From Phycisphaerales bacterium UBA2402 (lineage in GTDB: Bacteria; Planctomycetota; Phycisphaerae; Phycisphaerales; UBA1924), in assembly GCA_002343715.1 (NCBI GenBank), contig DDSA01000033.1, positions 1-26,316 on the forward strand: a stretch of 26,316 nt of DNA, given 5' to 3'. The notes under the pieces are model-generated. The model made no database searches. It was not told the origin of the DNA and worked only from the letters and a program-made list of their open reading frames with translations. Positions within the stretch are counted from its first letter, which is position 1, and each line of letters opens with the position of its first letter. The translations under genes were made by a program, and so were the position numbers. Of the stretch, positions 1 to 10,900 are shown piece by piece.

Positions 1-332
1 CCAAGAACGGCATCCTGATCGTGGAGTTCGCGAATCACCTGCAGGAAAGCGGCCTCTCCAAGCGAGACGCCGTCCGCGAGGCGGCCATGACCCGCCTGCG
101 GCCCATCCTTATGACGAGCGTGGCCACCGTCTTCGGTCACTTCCCGCTGGTTCTTGTCACGGGCGCGGGGGCGATGGCACGCAACAGCATCGGCATCGTT
201 CTCGTCAGCGGTATGGCGATTTCTACGATCTTCACGCTTCTGATTGTTCCCTCGATCTACATCCTCGTCGCGGGTGCCAAGTCACGCCGCGTAGAGGCGA
301 CCGTCCCCGCACTCCCGGCACTCGCGACGTAA
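1..332 (+). CDS. RND-family efflux transporter, C-terminal fragment
   Basis: This is the 3' end of an inner-membrane resistance-nodulation-division transporter; the gene starts upstream of the window and the reading frame enters at base 3. The visible 109 residues begin KNGILIVEFAN, the conserved stretch of the AcrB/HAE1 group, followed by a charged segment (SKRDAVREAAMTRLRPILMT) and two hydrophobic segments that match the last transmembrane helices. The G-rich segment between them and the ending in IVPSIYIL are also typical. Such pumps work with a periplasmic adaptor and an outer-membrane channel to export drugs, lipophilic compounds or other substrates by proton antiport. The substrate cannot be told from this fragment, and the partner genes are not in the window. 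The family call is secure. Confidence 0.93.
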   Translation, partial: KNGILIVEFANHLQESGLSKRDAVREAAMTRLRPILMTSVATVFGHFPLVLVTGAGAMARNSIGIVLVSGMAISTIFTLLIVPSIYILVAGAKSRRVEATVPALPALAT

Positions 333-416
333 ACATCCCCTATCGATGCTCCAAACCCGGAAGTCGTGCTGCGCCGCCTCTCCGAAAATGCCGCGCAGCG
401 CGGGTACCGTTGGTCC

Positions 417-1580
417 ATGCCGAAGAAGCCCGCGAAAACGACCCGACGATCCAAGCCAAGCGCGGCCATTAACCTCGCCTCCATCCGCCAGCGCATCAAC
501 GATCTCGATCGGGCGCTGGTCACACTTCTGAACGAGCGTTCATCGCTGGTGGTGAAAGTCGGAGAGCAGAAGCGCGCGGCCGGTCTGCCGATCTACACCC
601 CGCACCGTGAGGCCGAGGTGCTGGAACGCGCGCTGAAGGCCAACAACGGCCCGCTCCCCGATCGAACCCTCGAGGCGATCTACCGCGAACTGATGTCCGG
701 GAGTTTCTCGCTGCAGCAGCCTCTGAGGATCGGATACCTCGGCCCAGCAGGGTCCTATTCGCACCTCGCGGCCCTACGACAGTTCGGCAGCAGCGTGGAA
801 CACGAGGACCTGCACGATATCGCCGGGGTCTTCACCGAAGTCCAGCGCGGGCATGTGCACTACGGACTGGTCCCGATCGAGAACTCCACCGGAGGCGGAA
901 TCGTCGAAACCCTCGATGCTTTCCGCGATCAGGGGGGCAAGGGCGAAGTCGTAGTCTGCGCCGAGGTGCAGATCGATGTCCGCCATTGCCTGCTCGCCAA
1001 CTGCGCTCCCAGCCAGGTGAAACGCATCTACTCGAAACCTGAGGTATTCGACCAATGCCGAATCTGGCTCGCCCGGCAGTACCCCAAGGCAGAGCGCATC
1101 CCCACCCCAAGCAGCAGCAAAGCAGCCGAGATCGTTGCCGAAGAGGCCCGAGCAGATTTGGCCGAAGGCCGCACACCGCACAGCGCAGCAATCGGGTCCG
1201 AACTCGCCGGGCAAATCTATGGCCTGAACCCTCTACTTGTAGGCATCGAGGACAATCCGGGGAACATCACGCGTTTCTTTGTCATCTCCCGACAGAAAAC
1301 CGAACGGACGGGAGACGACAAGACAACAGTCATGTTCACGACCGCCGACAAACCCGGCGCACTGGTCGAGGTCTTGCTCGCGTTCCAGCGATCGAACATC
1401 AACTTGACTCATATCGAGAAGCGACCAAGCGGACGGCGAAACTGGACCTACACGTTCTTCATCGATTGCCTCGGACATCGAAACGACCAGCCCATGATCA
1501 GGGCTTTAGACGATGCGAAGGCACACTGCCGCGAACTGGCGGTGATCGGGAGTTACCCGCGTTCGAAGCGGATCCTCTGA
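417..1580 (+). CDS. pheA: Bifunctional chorismate mutase / prephenate dehydratase (P-protein)
   Basis: Cytosolic enzyme that turns chorismate into prephenate and then phenylpyruvate in phenylalanine synthesis. Counting from the ATG at 417 (387 residues), a basic leader is followed by a chorismate mutase domain (about 19-93, starting INLASIRQRINDLDRAL and including the KRAAGLPIYTPHREAEVL helix). The prephenate dehydratase domain spans about 104-292, with YLGPAGSYSH, VPIENSTGG and the catalytic TRF motif at 285-287 (GNITRFFVI). A regulatory ACT domain follows (about 303-387), with GALVEVL and EKRPSG standing for the GALV and ESRP motifs that bind phenylalanine for feedback inhibition. A GTG at 366 is also in frame, but it would add 17 residues with no family likeness, so 417 is preferred. 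No good ribosome binding site is seen. The domain order and length match P-proteins well. Confidence 0.96.
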   Translation: MPKKPAKTTRRSKPSAAINLASIRQRINDLDRALVTLLNERSSLVVKVGEQKRAAGLPIYTPHREAEVLERALKANNGPLPDRTLEAIYRELMSGSFSLQQPLRIGYLGPAGSYSHLAALRQFGSSVEHEDLHDIAGVFTEVQRGHVHYGLVPIENSTGGGIVETLDAFRDQGGKGEVVVCAEVQIDVRHCLLANCAPSQVKRIYSKPEVFDQCRIWLARQYPKAERIPTPSSSKAAEIVAEEARADLAEGRTPHSAAIGSELAGQIYGLNPLLVGIEDNPGNITRFFVISRQKTERTGDDKTTVMFTTADKPGALVEVLLAFQRSNINLTHIEKRPSGRRNWTYTFFIDCLGHRNDQPMIRALDDAKAHCRELAVIGSYPRSKRIL

Positions 1581-1989
1581 AAGATAGAACAGTAGAGAGA
1601 GACTTACATCTCATCAGCAGATCAGCCTGTAGAAAAGGATATGAGTACTGCCGAGTTGAACAGAGACAGGCAATACCAGACGGGCACCAAAACAACGCAC
1701 CAACTGGGCTTTGATCTGGTTTATTGGCAGCAGAACCCGTATTTGGTCCCTGTACGAGTACGGTCCTACATTCGGGGCCGGTTGAGGCTGGTACCATGAA
1801 ACTGATGAAGTGACCCTGCGTACGGCTACATATTGTTCGGTGTATGACGAGGGGACGTTGCGCCCTCGTCGTTCAGTCAGTTGGCGACGGCGATCGGTGC
1901 TGCCATAGGACGGCCGCGCGGTCGTGAGTGAAGTTGATATTCAAGAAGGATGTCCGGGGGGACAGTCCGTTGGGTGCTCAGGAGCAGAT
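1581..1989 (+). other. Intergenic leader between pheA and the giant surface-protein gene
   Basis: About 400 bases with no convincing gene. The first 250 bases are visibly less GC-rich than the flanking genes. They hold an open frame of 52 codons (1641-1799, MSTAELNRDR...) whose AAGGA lies only one base before the ATG, so it is not called as a gene. A hairpin at 1846-1870 is listed separately. The region ends with AGGAG at 1980-1984, five bases before ATG 1990. It most likely carries the promoter and 5' untranslated region of the long gene downstream, but I could not pick a -35/-10 pair with confidence. Confidence 0.5.
1846..1870 (+). promoter_or_regulatory. Perfect 8-bp hairpin in the leader of the giant gene
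   Basis: GACGAGGG at 1846-1853 pairs exactly with CCCTCGTC at 1863-1870 across a 9-base loop. The stem can extend by a T-G wobble and an A-T pair outside. No T run follows on either strand, so it is not a normal intrinsic terminator. It lies 120 bases before the chosen start codon. It could be an mRNA leader structure or a protein-binding palindrome; the role is not known. Confidence 0.4.
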
Positions 1990-4900
1990 ATGCATCGCAA
2001 GAAGAAGGTGAACCGCCCATACGTCCGTCAGCGTCAGCGCCTGTGCGGAGAGGGTGGAGATGGCCCGTCTCGACTGGCGATGCTCGCCGGTTCAACGGAG
2101 CGCCCGAACATCGAGCAGCTCGAACGCCGGCAGATGCTCTTCTCGCTGACCGTCACCGCCGACAACGTCGATCCGAACACCGGCCTGGGCACCGTCGTCG
2201 GGTACGCCGGGTACTACCTGCCGTACATCGCCAGCAACGTCGACATCACCCCCACCGATCCCACTTCCAAGACCGAGAGCTTCGACCAGTTGGGCTACGG
2301 CATCGTGGGCAGCGGAGGTATCGCCCCCGAATCTGGGCTCCAAATTCAGCACAACATCAACCCCGCCGGGGATATCCGCATCACGGCCCAGCCCCAGGTA
2401 CAGGACAACCAGCAGCGTTATCTCCGCGTCTCGCTCGATGAACGAACCGAGTTTGTGCAGTTCCGTTTCTGGGATGACGGGGCCAACCCGCAGTTCCAAC
2501 TCGCGGCGATCGGTGCTTCGTTCCTTGTCACCGCCGACGGCGGCACCGACAACACCGGCATCCTGACGGACCAGACGCGTCTTTCACTTCTCTACAACAA
2601 CGTCGTGACGCAGTCCTTCACCGGCGCGGCCCTGCGGGCGCTCTTCGCCGGCGGCAACGCCAACCTGGGCACCGGCACGCTGACGCTTCCCGCGAACGTC
2701 GGAGGGTTCGACACGCTCCGTCTGGAACTGACCCAGGCCGTCAATGCCGGGTCGGGGATCAACCCGGCTTTCCGAATCGATGATGTCTCCTTCACACTTC
2801 CTTCCTCGGACTATGCCGCCCTCCTCAACGACCTGGGGCAGTACGGTTTCATCGCGGTCCTGACGGGTCCCGTCGGTGCAACGGTCAACTTCCGCGACCT
2901 CTACGGCCGCGACATGCGCCAAACCCTGGCGACGATCCCGCCGCCCGGCACCGAGTTCAACCCCGGCGACATCAACGCGGATGGCATCCCCGATTACAAC
3001 GACGGCATCGGCTCCATCCGATTCAGCGGAACGGACTCGCGCACATCCTTCCAGATGTGGGGCGGCAAGATCACCACGAGCACCACGGCGCCGGACGGCT
3101 TCGATCCCTTCACGCTCATCCCTCGCATCGAGTACCAGGCGCCATATGTCTTCACGCTCGAGGCCAATCCGATCGGCCTTCTCGACGAGATGGAAGATGT
3201 GGGGTTCGCCTACGCCGTGGACCTGCAGCAGGATCAGTTCGACTTCGCGGGCCTCCCGCCCGGGCCGGCCTCGATCATCATCGGGTCACCTTTCATCCGC
3301 AACAACGTGACCCAGGGAGGGGCCAACCCGGGCGGCCTCATGCCCGACCTCTCGACACCCAACCCGTTCGACGTCATTGATTACGTCACCACTGGGTTCA
3401 ACCGTCCGAACCAGGGCATCTTCCTGGAAGACGGCAGTTCGATGGGCAGCATCACCATCCACGGACTGGTCCACGGATCATCGTACTTCTCCGGGTTCGT
3501 GGACAAGATCGCCATCGGCGTGCTCATGGGCTCCATCACGGTTGACGGCGACCTGGGCTCATTGGTGGTCGGAGGCGATGCGGGCATCTGGTCCCCCGAC
3601 ACCGATTTCCGCTTTTCCGACGGCCGCACGGTCGATCCCAACAACAAGACCAACGGACAGGTGATCGTCGGCAGGACCGCCGGGCAGATCCTTATCGGCG
3701 CCCGCAGCCAACTCGATGTGACCATCGTCGGCGATACCTTCGATCCGCAAAACCGTCCCTCCCGAGACATTTACACCTACAACGAACTCGAGGCGTATAT
3801 CGGCGTGGACCCGGGCACCACCCGCGCCGAGGCTGTCCGCCAACTCATGCTCAACACGCCGGACAACTACACGGCGTCCACTTCGCTCCTGCGGGCAGGG
3901 CAGCAATCCATCGTTCTGGGCTCCAGTTTCCTCCGCAACGACTCCATCCTCGCCGCCGAGTTCATCGGCAACGCGGGCACGGCCGCACGCATCGTGGGCG
4001 ACATCTCCGGGCGAGATCCTTTCCTGGGCGAAGACGCCGCGGACGTCTTCGCCTTCGCCGCCGACAAAGGCGCGACGATCAACATCCAGGCCACGATCAG
4101 CAGTGCCACACTCTCTCCCTACTTCCGCATCATGGACCAGGACGGCCGAACGCTCGCAGCGCCCCCGAGCCAGTTCCGCGAGGGTCGGTTCGTCGCGACC
4201 AACCTCACCTGGAAGGCCGATGCACCCGGCGTCTATTACCTGGTTATCACCGACCCCAACAGCAACGATACCGGTTCGGGAGTTCTCCCGTACTCGGTAA
4301 CCATCACCGGCATGGCCCCCGCGACGCTGGGAGCCTTCCGCACCGCGGGCGGCAACGGCTTCACCGACCAGGCCAGCGGCGAAGGCAGCAGCATCTCGGT
4401 CCTCTCGGGCAATGTCGGCTCGCTGCGCATCGGCACCGGCTTCATGAACGGCGGCGGAGCGGAAACGTCCCCGGTTGAACTCTCGAACACCGTTCTCAGC
4501 GACGACGACGCGATGAGTTGGCAGGGCGGCAGCGTGAGCGTCGCCGGAAGCCTCTTCAACATCATCACCGGCTCCGACATCGGACCAAACGCCGTCACGG
4601 GCAACCCGCGGATCAACGTCACCATCGGCGGAGATCTCGGTTCGCTGTATACAGGAATGTCCGCCGTCCCCGGCGGCGACCGACCCAGCGAGGGCGATGT
4701 CAACTTCCTCGACCTGAACGTCAACGGCCGTATCGGTCTTCTCGATATCCGCGGCGGCGTTGGAATGGACCAGGACGAACCAGACCCCCGCGCTCTGCTG
4801 AGCGTCAACTCGTTCAACGTGTTCACGGGTCTCGGCGGCGGGCCGGGCGACATCGGCATGATCCGAGTCGGGTTCCACGTCGCGGGCGATTCGTTCACTG

Positions 4901-7900
4901 TCACCACCAGCCCCAACTCACGCATCGGCGCCATCCTGGTCAGCCAGGACGCCTACGACGATGCCAACCCGCGATCCGGTGTCTACCTCGGGGCACAGGG
5001 CATCCGTCTGAACACCGGCTCGGGTTCGGACATCCGTTTCGCCGACCTGCCGCTGCTCTCGTTGACAGGCTCCGCGGACATCACGTACCCGCTCATCGGC
5101 GGCCAGACGCTGAATCTGATCGATGACGGAGGCGCCCGTGTGCAGATCAGTGTCGCCAACGCTCCGCCCAACCAGCAGGTCGGCCTTGTCCGTGCCCTCC
5201 CGGTGAACGGGTCGCAGGGCGTGGTGATCGGTCAGATTATCGCCAACCTCGTCGGCGGCCGCACGCTGAGCATCACCAGCGTCACGACCTCCCCCACCGC
5301 CGCCATCGGTATCGGCCACATCCTGGTGACCGGCGACGGGGCGTCAAGCATCGCCATCGGCGGCTCTTCCGAGATCGACGTGTGGCGCATCGAGGAGCGC
5401 GTCACCCGCGGCCAGTTCGGCGGCGCGGACACGCAAGGCGGCGGCCTGGCCTTCATCGAGAACAACTCGCCCAACGGCGACATCATCGCCGTGGATGTCG
5501 CGGGCCTGGGTCGCCTGAGCGTGCGTGGAAATCTCGGTCGCTCCCAACTGCCCGACTACGGCCCCACCCTCATCGGGCCGTTCATGGGCTACAGCATCGG
5601 CCTCGTCGGCGAGGTCGGCGGGACGCTCGGCATCCCCGGTGGCGCGCTGCTCGACGATGATTTTCTCCCCTCGAAGTTGATCCGTGCGGTCAACGACGAC
5701 AACTTCCAGGGCGGCCAGGCTTCGCTCGACGATATCGGCGCCCCCTTCTCGCCGTATCTCAACGGCGTCGTGATCCGAGCGGGCAACGTGGCGGTCGTTC
5801 GTGCCGAAGGATCGCTTGGCGACGTCATCCTGCAAGGCGCGACCGCGGAACTCGCCCAGGCAACAGCCAACGGCGACCGCATCACCCCGCAAGGCGGTTT
5901 CGACGGCGTCATCGGTTCGATCTTCGCTTTTAATATCACCGGCGTCGATGTGGGTGACGGTATCGCTTCGCGCGGGCCCAACCCCATCGCCTCGGGAGGC
6001 ATCTTCGCCATCAACAACCTCCTCAGCGTGAACAGTTCACGCCCCGGCCCGATCCTGATCGAAGGCGCCATCAGCGCCAGCAACTCGGTCCCGGAGCCGC
6101 TCCTCACCGTCGCCGACGGCATCAACTCCATCAGTTTCACCAATGCCCAGGTCCGTGGCGCGTACTTCGGCACCCAGACCCTCGACGGTTTCTGGCCCAG
6201 TTTCTTCTATGGTGACGACAACGTCCAACTCGGCGACATCGCGGGCATCACGCTCAACAACTCCACCTTCTACAACAGCGAGATCTCGACCAACAACTTC
6301 GGTAACTTCACGCTCACCGGCGGCTTCTGGGACGCGTCGCGCCTCCGAACCACGGGCCGGGTGGGCGACATCCTCGCCGCGGGCTTCCGCAACTCCACGC
6401 TCACGGGCAGCCTCGATGAACTCCGCCCCAGCGAGATCATCTGCGCCCTCGATGTGGGCCGCATCGCCGCCACCAACGGCGACATGAGCGACCTGCTCAT
6501 CAACGTTACAGGGCGTGTCCGCACAGGCATCACCGCCACCAACATCACACGCAGCACCATCGGCGTCGTGAACGAACTGATCCTGCTCTCGGCCACCAAC
6601 GACATCCGAGCCAGCGCGATCACCACCGGCCAACTGACGACCACCCGCGCGGGCCGCAATATCACGGCCTCGACATTCCTGGTCTCCGGCGTCATCACCA
6701 GTTTCACCGCCACCAACGAGATCATCAACAGCCGCATCGAGGTCACCGGACCCGACGGCGCAATCATCACCGTCTCCGCCCGCGGCATCAGCGGTGATAT
6801 CGCCGCCAGCGGGCCGATCACCACGGTCTCGGCGACGGCGGGCGATCTGTCCGGCAGCATCACCACCACCGGCAGCCGGGGCAACGTCGGCACCCTCTCC
6901 GCATCGCGGGATCTGGCCATCCGCACCGATCTCTCCGGCGGCATCACCGCCCTCAACGCGGGACGCAACATCGGTCGCGCGGGCGAGGCCGGAGTCATCC
7001 TCGTGCGAGGCGATCTCGCCAGCGCCGGAGCGCCGGCCGGTCAACTCTTCAACGACCTCCGCGTCGGCGGGAACATCACCGGTGTCGTCACCATCGGCGG
7101 CGTCAGCGCCAAGCCCGATGCCAACCTCCTCGGCCGCGGATCGGTGATCGCCTTCGGTCGGATCAACTCCGTCATCTCCAACGGCGATTTCAACGGCAGC
7201 GTCGTCAGTTACAGCGGCGGCATCGCCTCCGTCGCGATCAACAACGGCTCGTTCCTCCCGGGCAACATGATCGCGTCGTACGACGGGTCGCTCGCCAGCG
7301 TGGTCATCACCAACGGCAATCTGTACGGCGATATCCACGCCGATTTCGACGTCACGCTGCTTCGCGTGGCGAGCGCACCGGGCAGCGTCTTCGGTGATGT
7401 GGGCATCAACCCCGCCCGCTCCGCCGCTGTCGCCGTCGATGCCAACCGGAACCAGCTCCCGCCGGGCGTTGCCCAGGGTGCGGGGATTCAGGGTCCGCGC
7501 ATCACCGCCGGCAGGAACCTCGCCCGATTCGAGGTGGTCAACGGTTCAGTCTTCGAGGCGTCCGTGTACGCCCAGCGTGCGATCACCGCCATCACGGTCA
7601 ACGGTTCCGTCAGCAACGACGATCTCACCACCGGCATCGGCAGTTTCTTCGCCGCGGGAGACTCCATCACCTCCATCGCGGTCACAGGCCGGGTGTCGAA
7701 CACGGCCTTTGTCTCAGGAGTACGCGGCCTCGGAGCAGACAACCGCATCGGCGGCACCGGTTCCAACGCCGACACCATCGGGTCGGGCAGCATCGGCACC
7801 ATCAGCATCACGGGCGGAACGCGGGACTCCTCCTTCTCCGCTGGAATCGACCCGGGTGCCGACGGCATCTACAACACCGCCGACGATCGCTCCGCTTTCG

Positions 7901-10900
7901 GCTTCTCGACCATTACAGCGCTCACGCTGGGCGGCACGGTCACGAACACCAGCGCCTTCGGCGACACCCTCTCGCCCGCGGTCGCCAACGACGCCAGGCT
8001 CATCCGGGGCGGAACAGACCTCCCCAACACCAACCCGGATGTGGACTTTGGTTCCTCAACGCCCCCTCCGGATGCGGTGTCCTTCACAGGGGCTCGCACC
8101 TTCACGGTCGGCGGCGTGACCTACTCCATCACGCTCACCACCGGCACGGCGATCTTCAGCCCCGGCTCGCTCACGCTTCAACTCCGAAACACCACGGCGA
8201 CAAGCAACCTCACCGTCTCGTCGTCCAACGGGATCCTCAATAACTTCGATATCTTCGGTGCCGATGATGCGGCCCTCGGAGTGTTGACCCTGGTTGGCTC
8301 CGTCACCGGCGACAGCGACATCACCATCGACGGAAACGTCACTTCAATCGTTTCGGGGAAGATCGATGGCTCGGGCACGATCGCCATCGGCGGGGACATC
8401 ACGACCGCCACGATCGCCGGCCTCAGCGGCGGCTTCTTCTCCGCCCGTTCCGTCGGCACGCTCGCCATCAACGGTGATTTCGGGGCCGCGAACTCCACCA
8501 TCCGCGGCGAGGCGAGCATCTCGCTGCTCCAGAGCGGAGCCATCACCATCACCGGGGCTTCCCGCGGCGATGTCAGCGTGGCGAGGGACTCCCTGTCCTT
8601 GACGCTGGGCGGCCCAGTCCAGCGTTCACTCTTCCGCTTCGGCAACAGCGTCGGGGCCATCACCGCTCCCGCCGTCAGCCAGACCATTTTCAGCGCCGGC
8701 GATTCCATCGGCAACGTCACCATCAACGGCGACTTCTTCGACTCGGCCCTCGTCTCCGGGATGGACCTGGGCACCGATGCCTTCTTCGGAGGCACCGGCT
8801 CCGCTGCGGACACCCTCAGCAGCGGCACCATCGGCAACGTCACCGTCAGCGGCAACTTCCGCGAGTCCGACATCACCGCCGGCTACGCCCGGGGCAATGA
8901 TGGCTTCTTCGGCACCAACGATGACAATGTCGCCGCGGGCCTTGGTTCCATCGGCGCCGTGACTATCAACGGCACGGGGGTCGGCTCCACACGCTCCACC
9001 GAGAACTACCGCATCGCCAGCAACGGCATCATCGGCCCGGTCCGAATCGGCGGGAGCACGTTCACAGGCTCTCAGGGCAACTTCGCGGTCGAAGCTCCCA
9101 GACTTGCCCCGATCTCGGCCCAGGTCAGCGATATCCGACTCTCGGTCGATGCCCGCGTCTTCACCGCCAATCTGGTCTTCAATCAGCCGATCGACTTCAG
9201 CACCATAAGCCCCTCGCTGAGCGTCTCCGAGGTGCGGGGCAACGGCAACATCACCATCCGTCTTATCCAGGGTGTCGACTACACCCTCTCCTACGACGCC
9301 ACCAACAACACCGTCAAGGTCGTCTTCTCGAAGTCAGTCACCGAGCGGAACCTGCCCATCGCACCGGCCCTTCCGGGGCCGGGAATCTACAGGTTTGAGA
9401 TCGACGAGAGTATCTTCAAGGCCAAACTCGTCGGCATCGGCATCGACGGCGACGGCGACGGTTTCTCCGAACCCGGCGACAACTTCTCCGGGGACGGCAT
9501 CGTCGGCGATGCCGGCGACAAGATCAACCCGACGATCAACTTCGTCAACACCAACGGTGCTCCGCTCCGCGTGGATATGTACGGCGCGACGAACCTCAAC
9601 TTCGTCATGGACCGCAACGCCACGGCGAACAACCTGCCCGACCCCAACATCCCCTACACCGTGCGCGGCTTCATCGGCGATCACCCCGACAACGACAACA
9701 ACTTCTTCCGTTTCGCGGGCGATGCAGACGTCTACGCCGTCACCCTCCAGGCGGGTCAGATCCTGCAACTCTCAGGACTCCGCGGCACTGCGATCAACGC
9801 CGGCCTCACGGTCTTTACCGCCACGGGCGGACAGTTCGGTCAGTTTGCCGACAACGCGGTGGCCGTCTCCGTCCCCGCCGCGGCGGGCACCGCCACCGAC
9901 CAGACTTTCGCACAGAGTTATCTCATCCAGGCCACCGGCACGTACTACATCGTCGTGGGCAACACGTCGGGGGTCTTCAGCCCGACCACAACGCCCAACC
10001 CGGACACCTTCCCCAACACGCTGGGTGATTACAACTTCACCATCACGCTCTTCGACGACGGAGATTCGGGCTTCAACTCCGCGACCGACTCGGGCGACGG
10101 CCAACTCGTCGCGAATGCGCCCGACCCGATCAGTTTCGCAGGGGCCGACGGCGTGCTCGGAACGTCCGACGACATCTCGACGCTCATCATCGGAGACTAC
10201 ACGTTCGTCTTTGATCGTGCATCCGGGATTGTCTCGGGCACCAACGCCTCCAACATCTCCACCATCCGCGACGCCTCCGGAAAGGTGACCAGCACCGTCA
10301 ATGCCGCCATCGGCCCGCGCGGCAGCGCGGGTGTTCCCAACGCCCTAGTCACGGGTGATGTGGACGTCTTCCATCTCAACAACCGCCAGCCCATCGCGGC
10401 AGGCACCAGGATGAAGATCACGGTTAAACTGGCCGACTTCGGCGCCGACCTGGGCAGCGCTTCGCCGACCGACTTCCAGGACAACCGCGGCGTGGTCCAG
10501 TTCGCTCTGTTCGACACCACCGGAGGCACCCTGATCGACGACGCCTCGCTCGTCTTCAGCCCAACAGACTTCCTGCCGTATGCCGGCACACCCAACAAGG
10601 TCATCGCCGACAACGGCGAGACCCGTTACGGCTTCGACGCCCAGGGCGATTTCTACATCGACTTCATCGTCCCCGAGCGTGCCGGGTCGCCGGGCGCGAA
10701 CGGCACCTTCGCGGTCATGCTGCAGGGCGCCTTCAACACAGACTACCAACTCGAGGTTATCACCGCCGGCACCGGCACCATCACGCGACGCACACAGAAT
10801 GTGCTCATCGAGACCAACGGCGGCAGCGTGGATTGGCTCCAGGCGGGCGGATTCACCACCAATATCCAATCGTTCGATCTCCGAGCCCTGGGCTTCACCG

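Noticed and set aside
1641..1799. 52-codon frame in the leader of the giant gene
   Set aside because: AAGGA is only one base from the ATG, codon use is mixed and there is no family likeness, so it is kept only as a point to check and not called as a gene.
1924..1989. Upstream GTG start for the giant protein
   Set aside because: It adds 22 residues with no known feature, while AGGAG is correctly spaced for ATG 1990.
3559..4878. Minus-strand open frame of 439 codons inside the giant gene
   Set aside because: It is a mirror of the GC-rich, Gly/Asp-coding plus frame; its composition (Ala, Asp, Val, Gly, Arg) is what such an antisense frame gives.
6037..7338. Minus-strand open frame of 433 codons inside the giant gene
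   Set aside because: Same antisense effect of the repetitive coding strand; no motif and no start signal.
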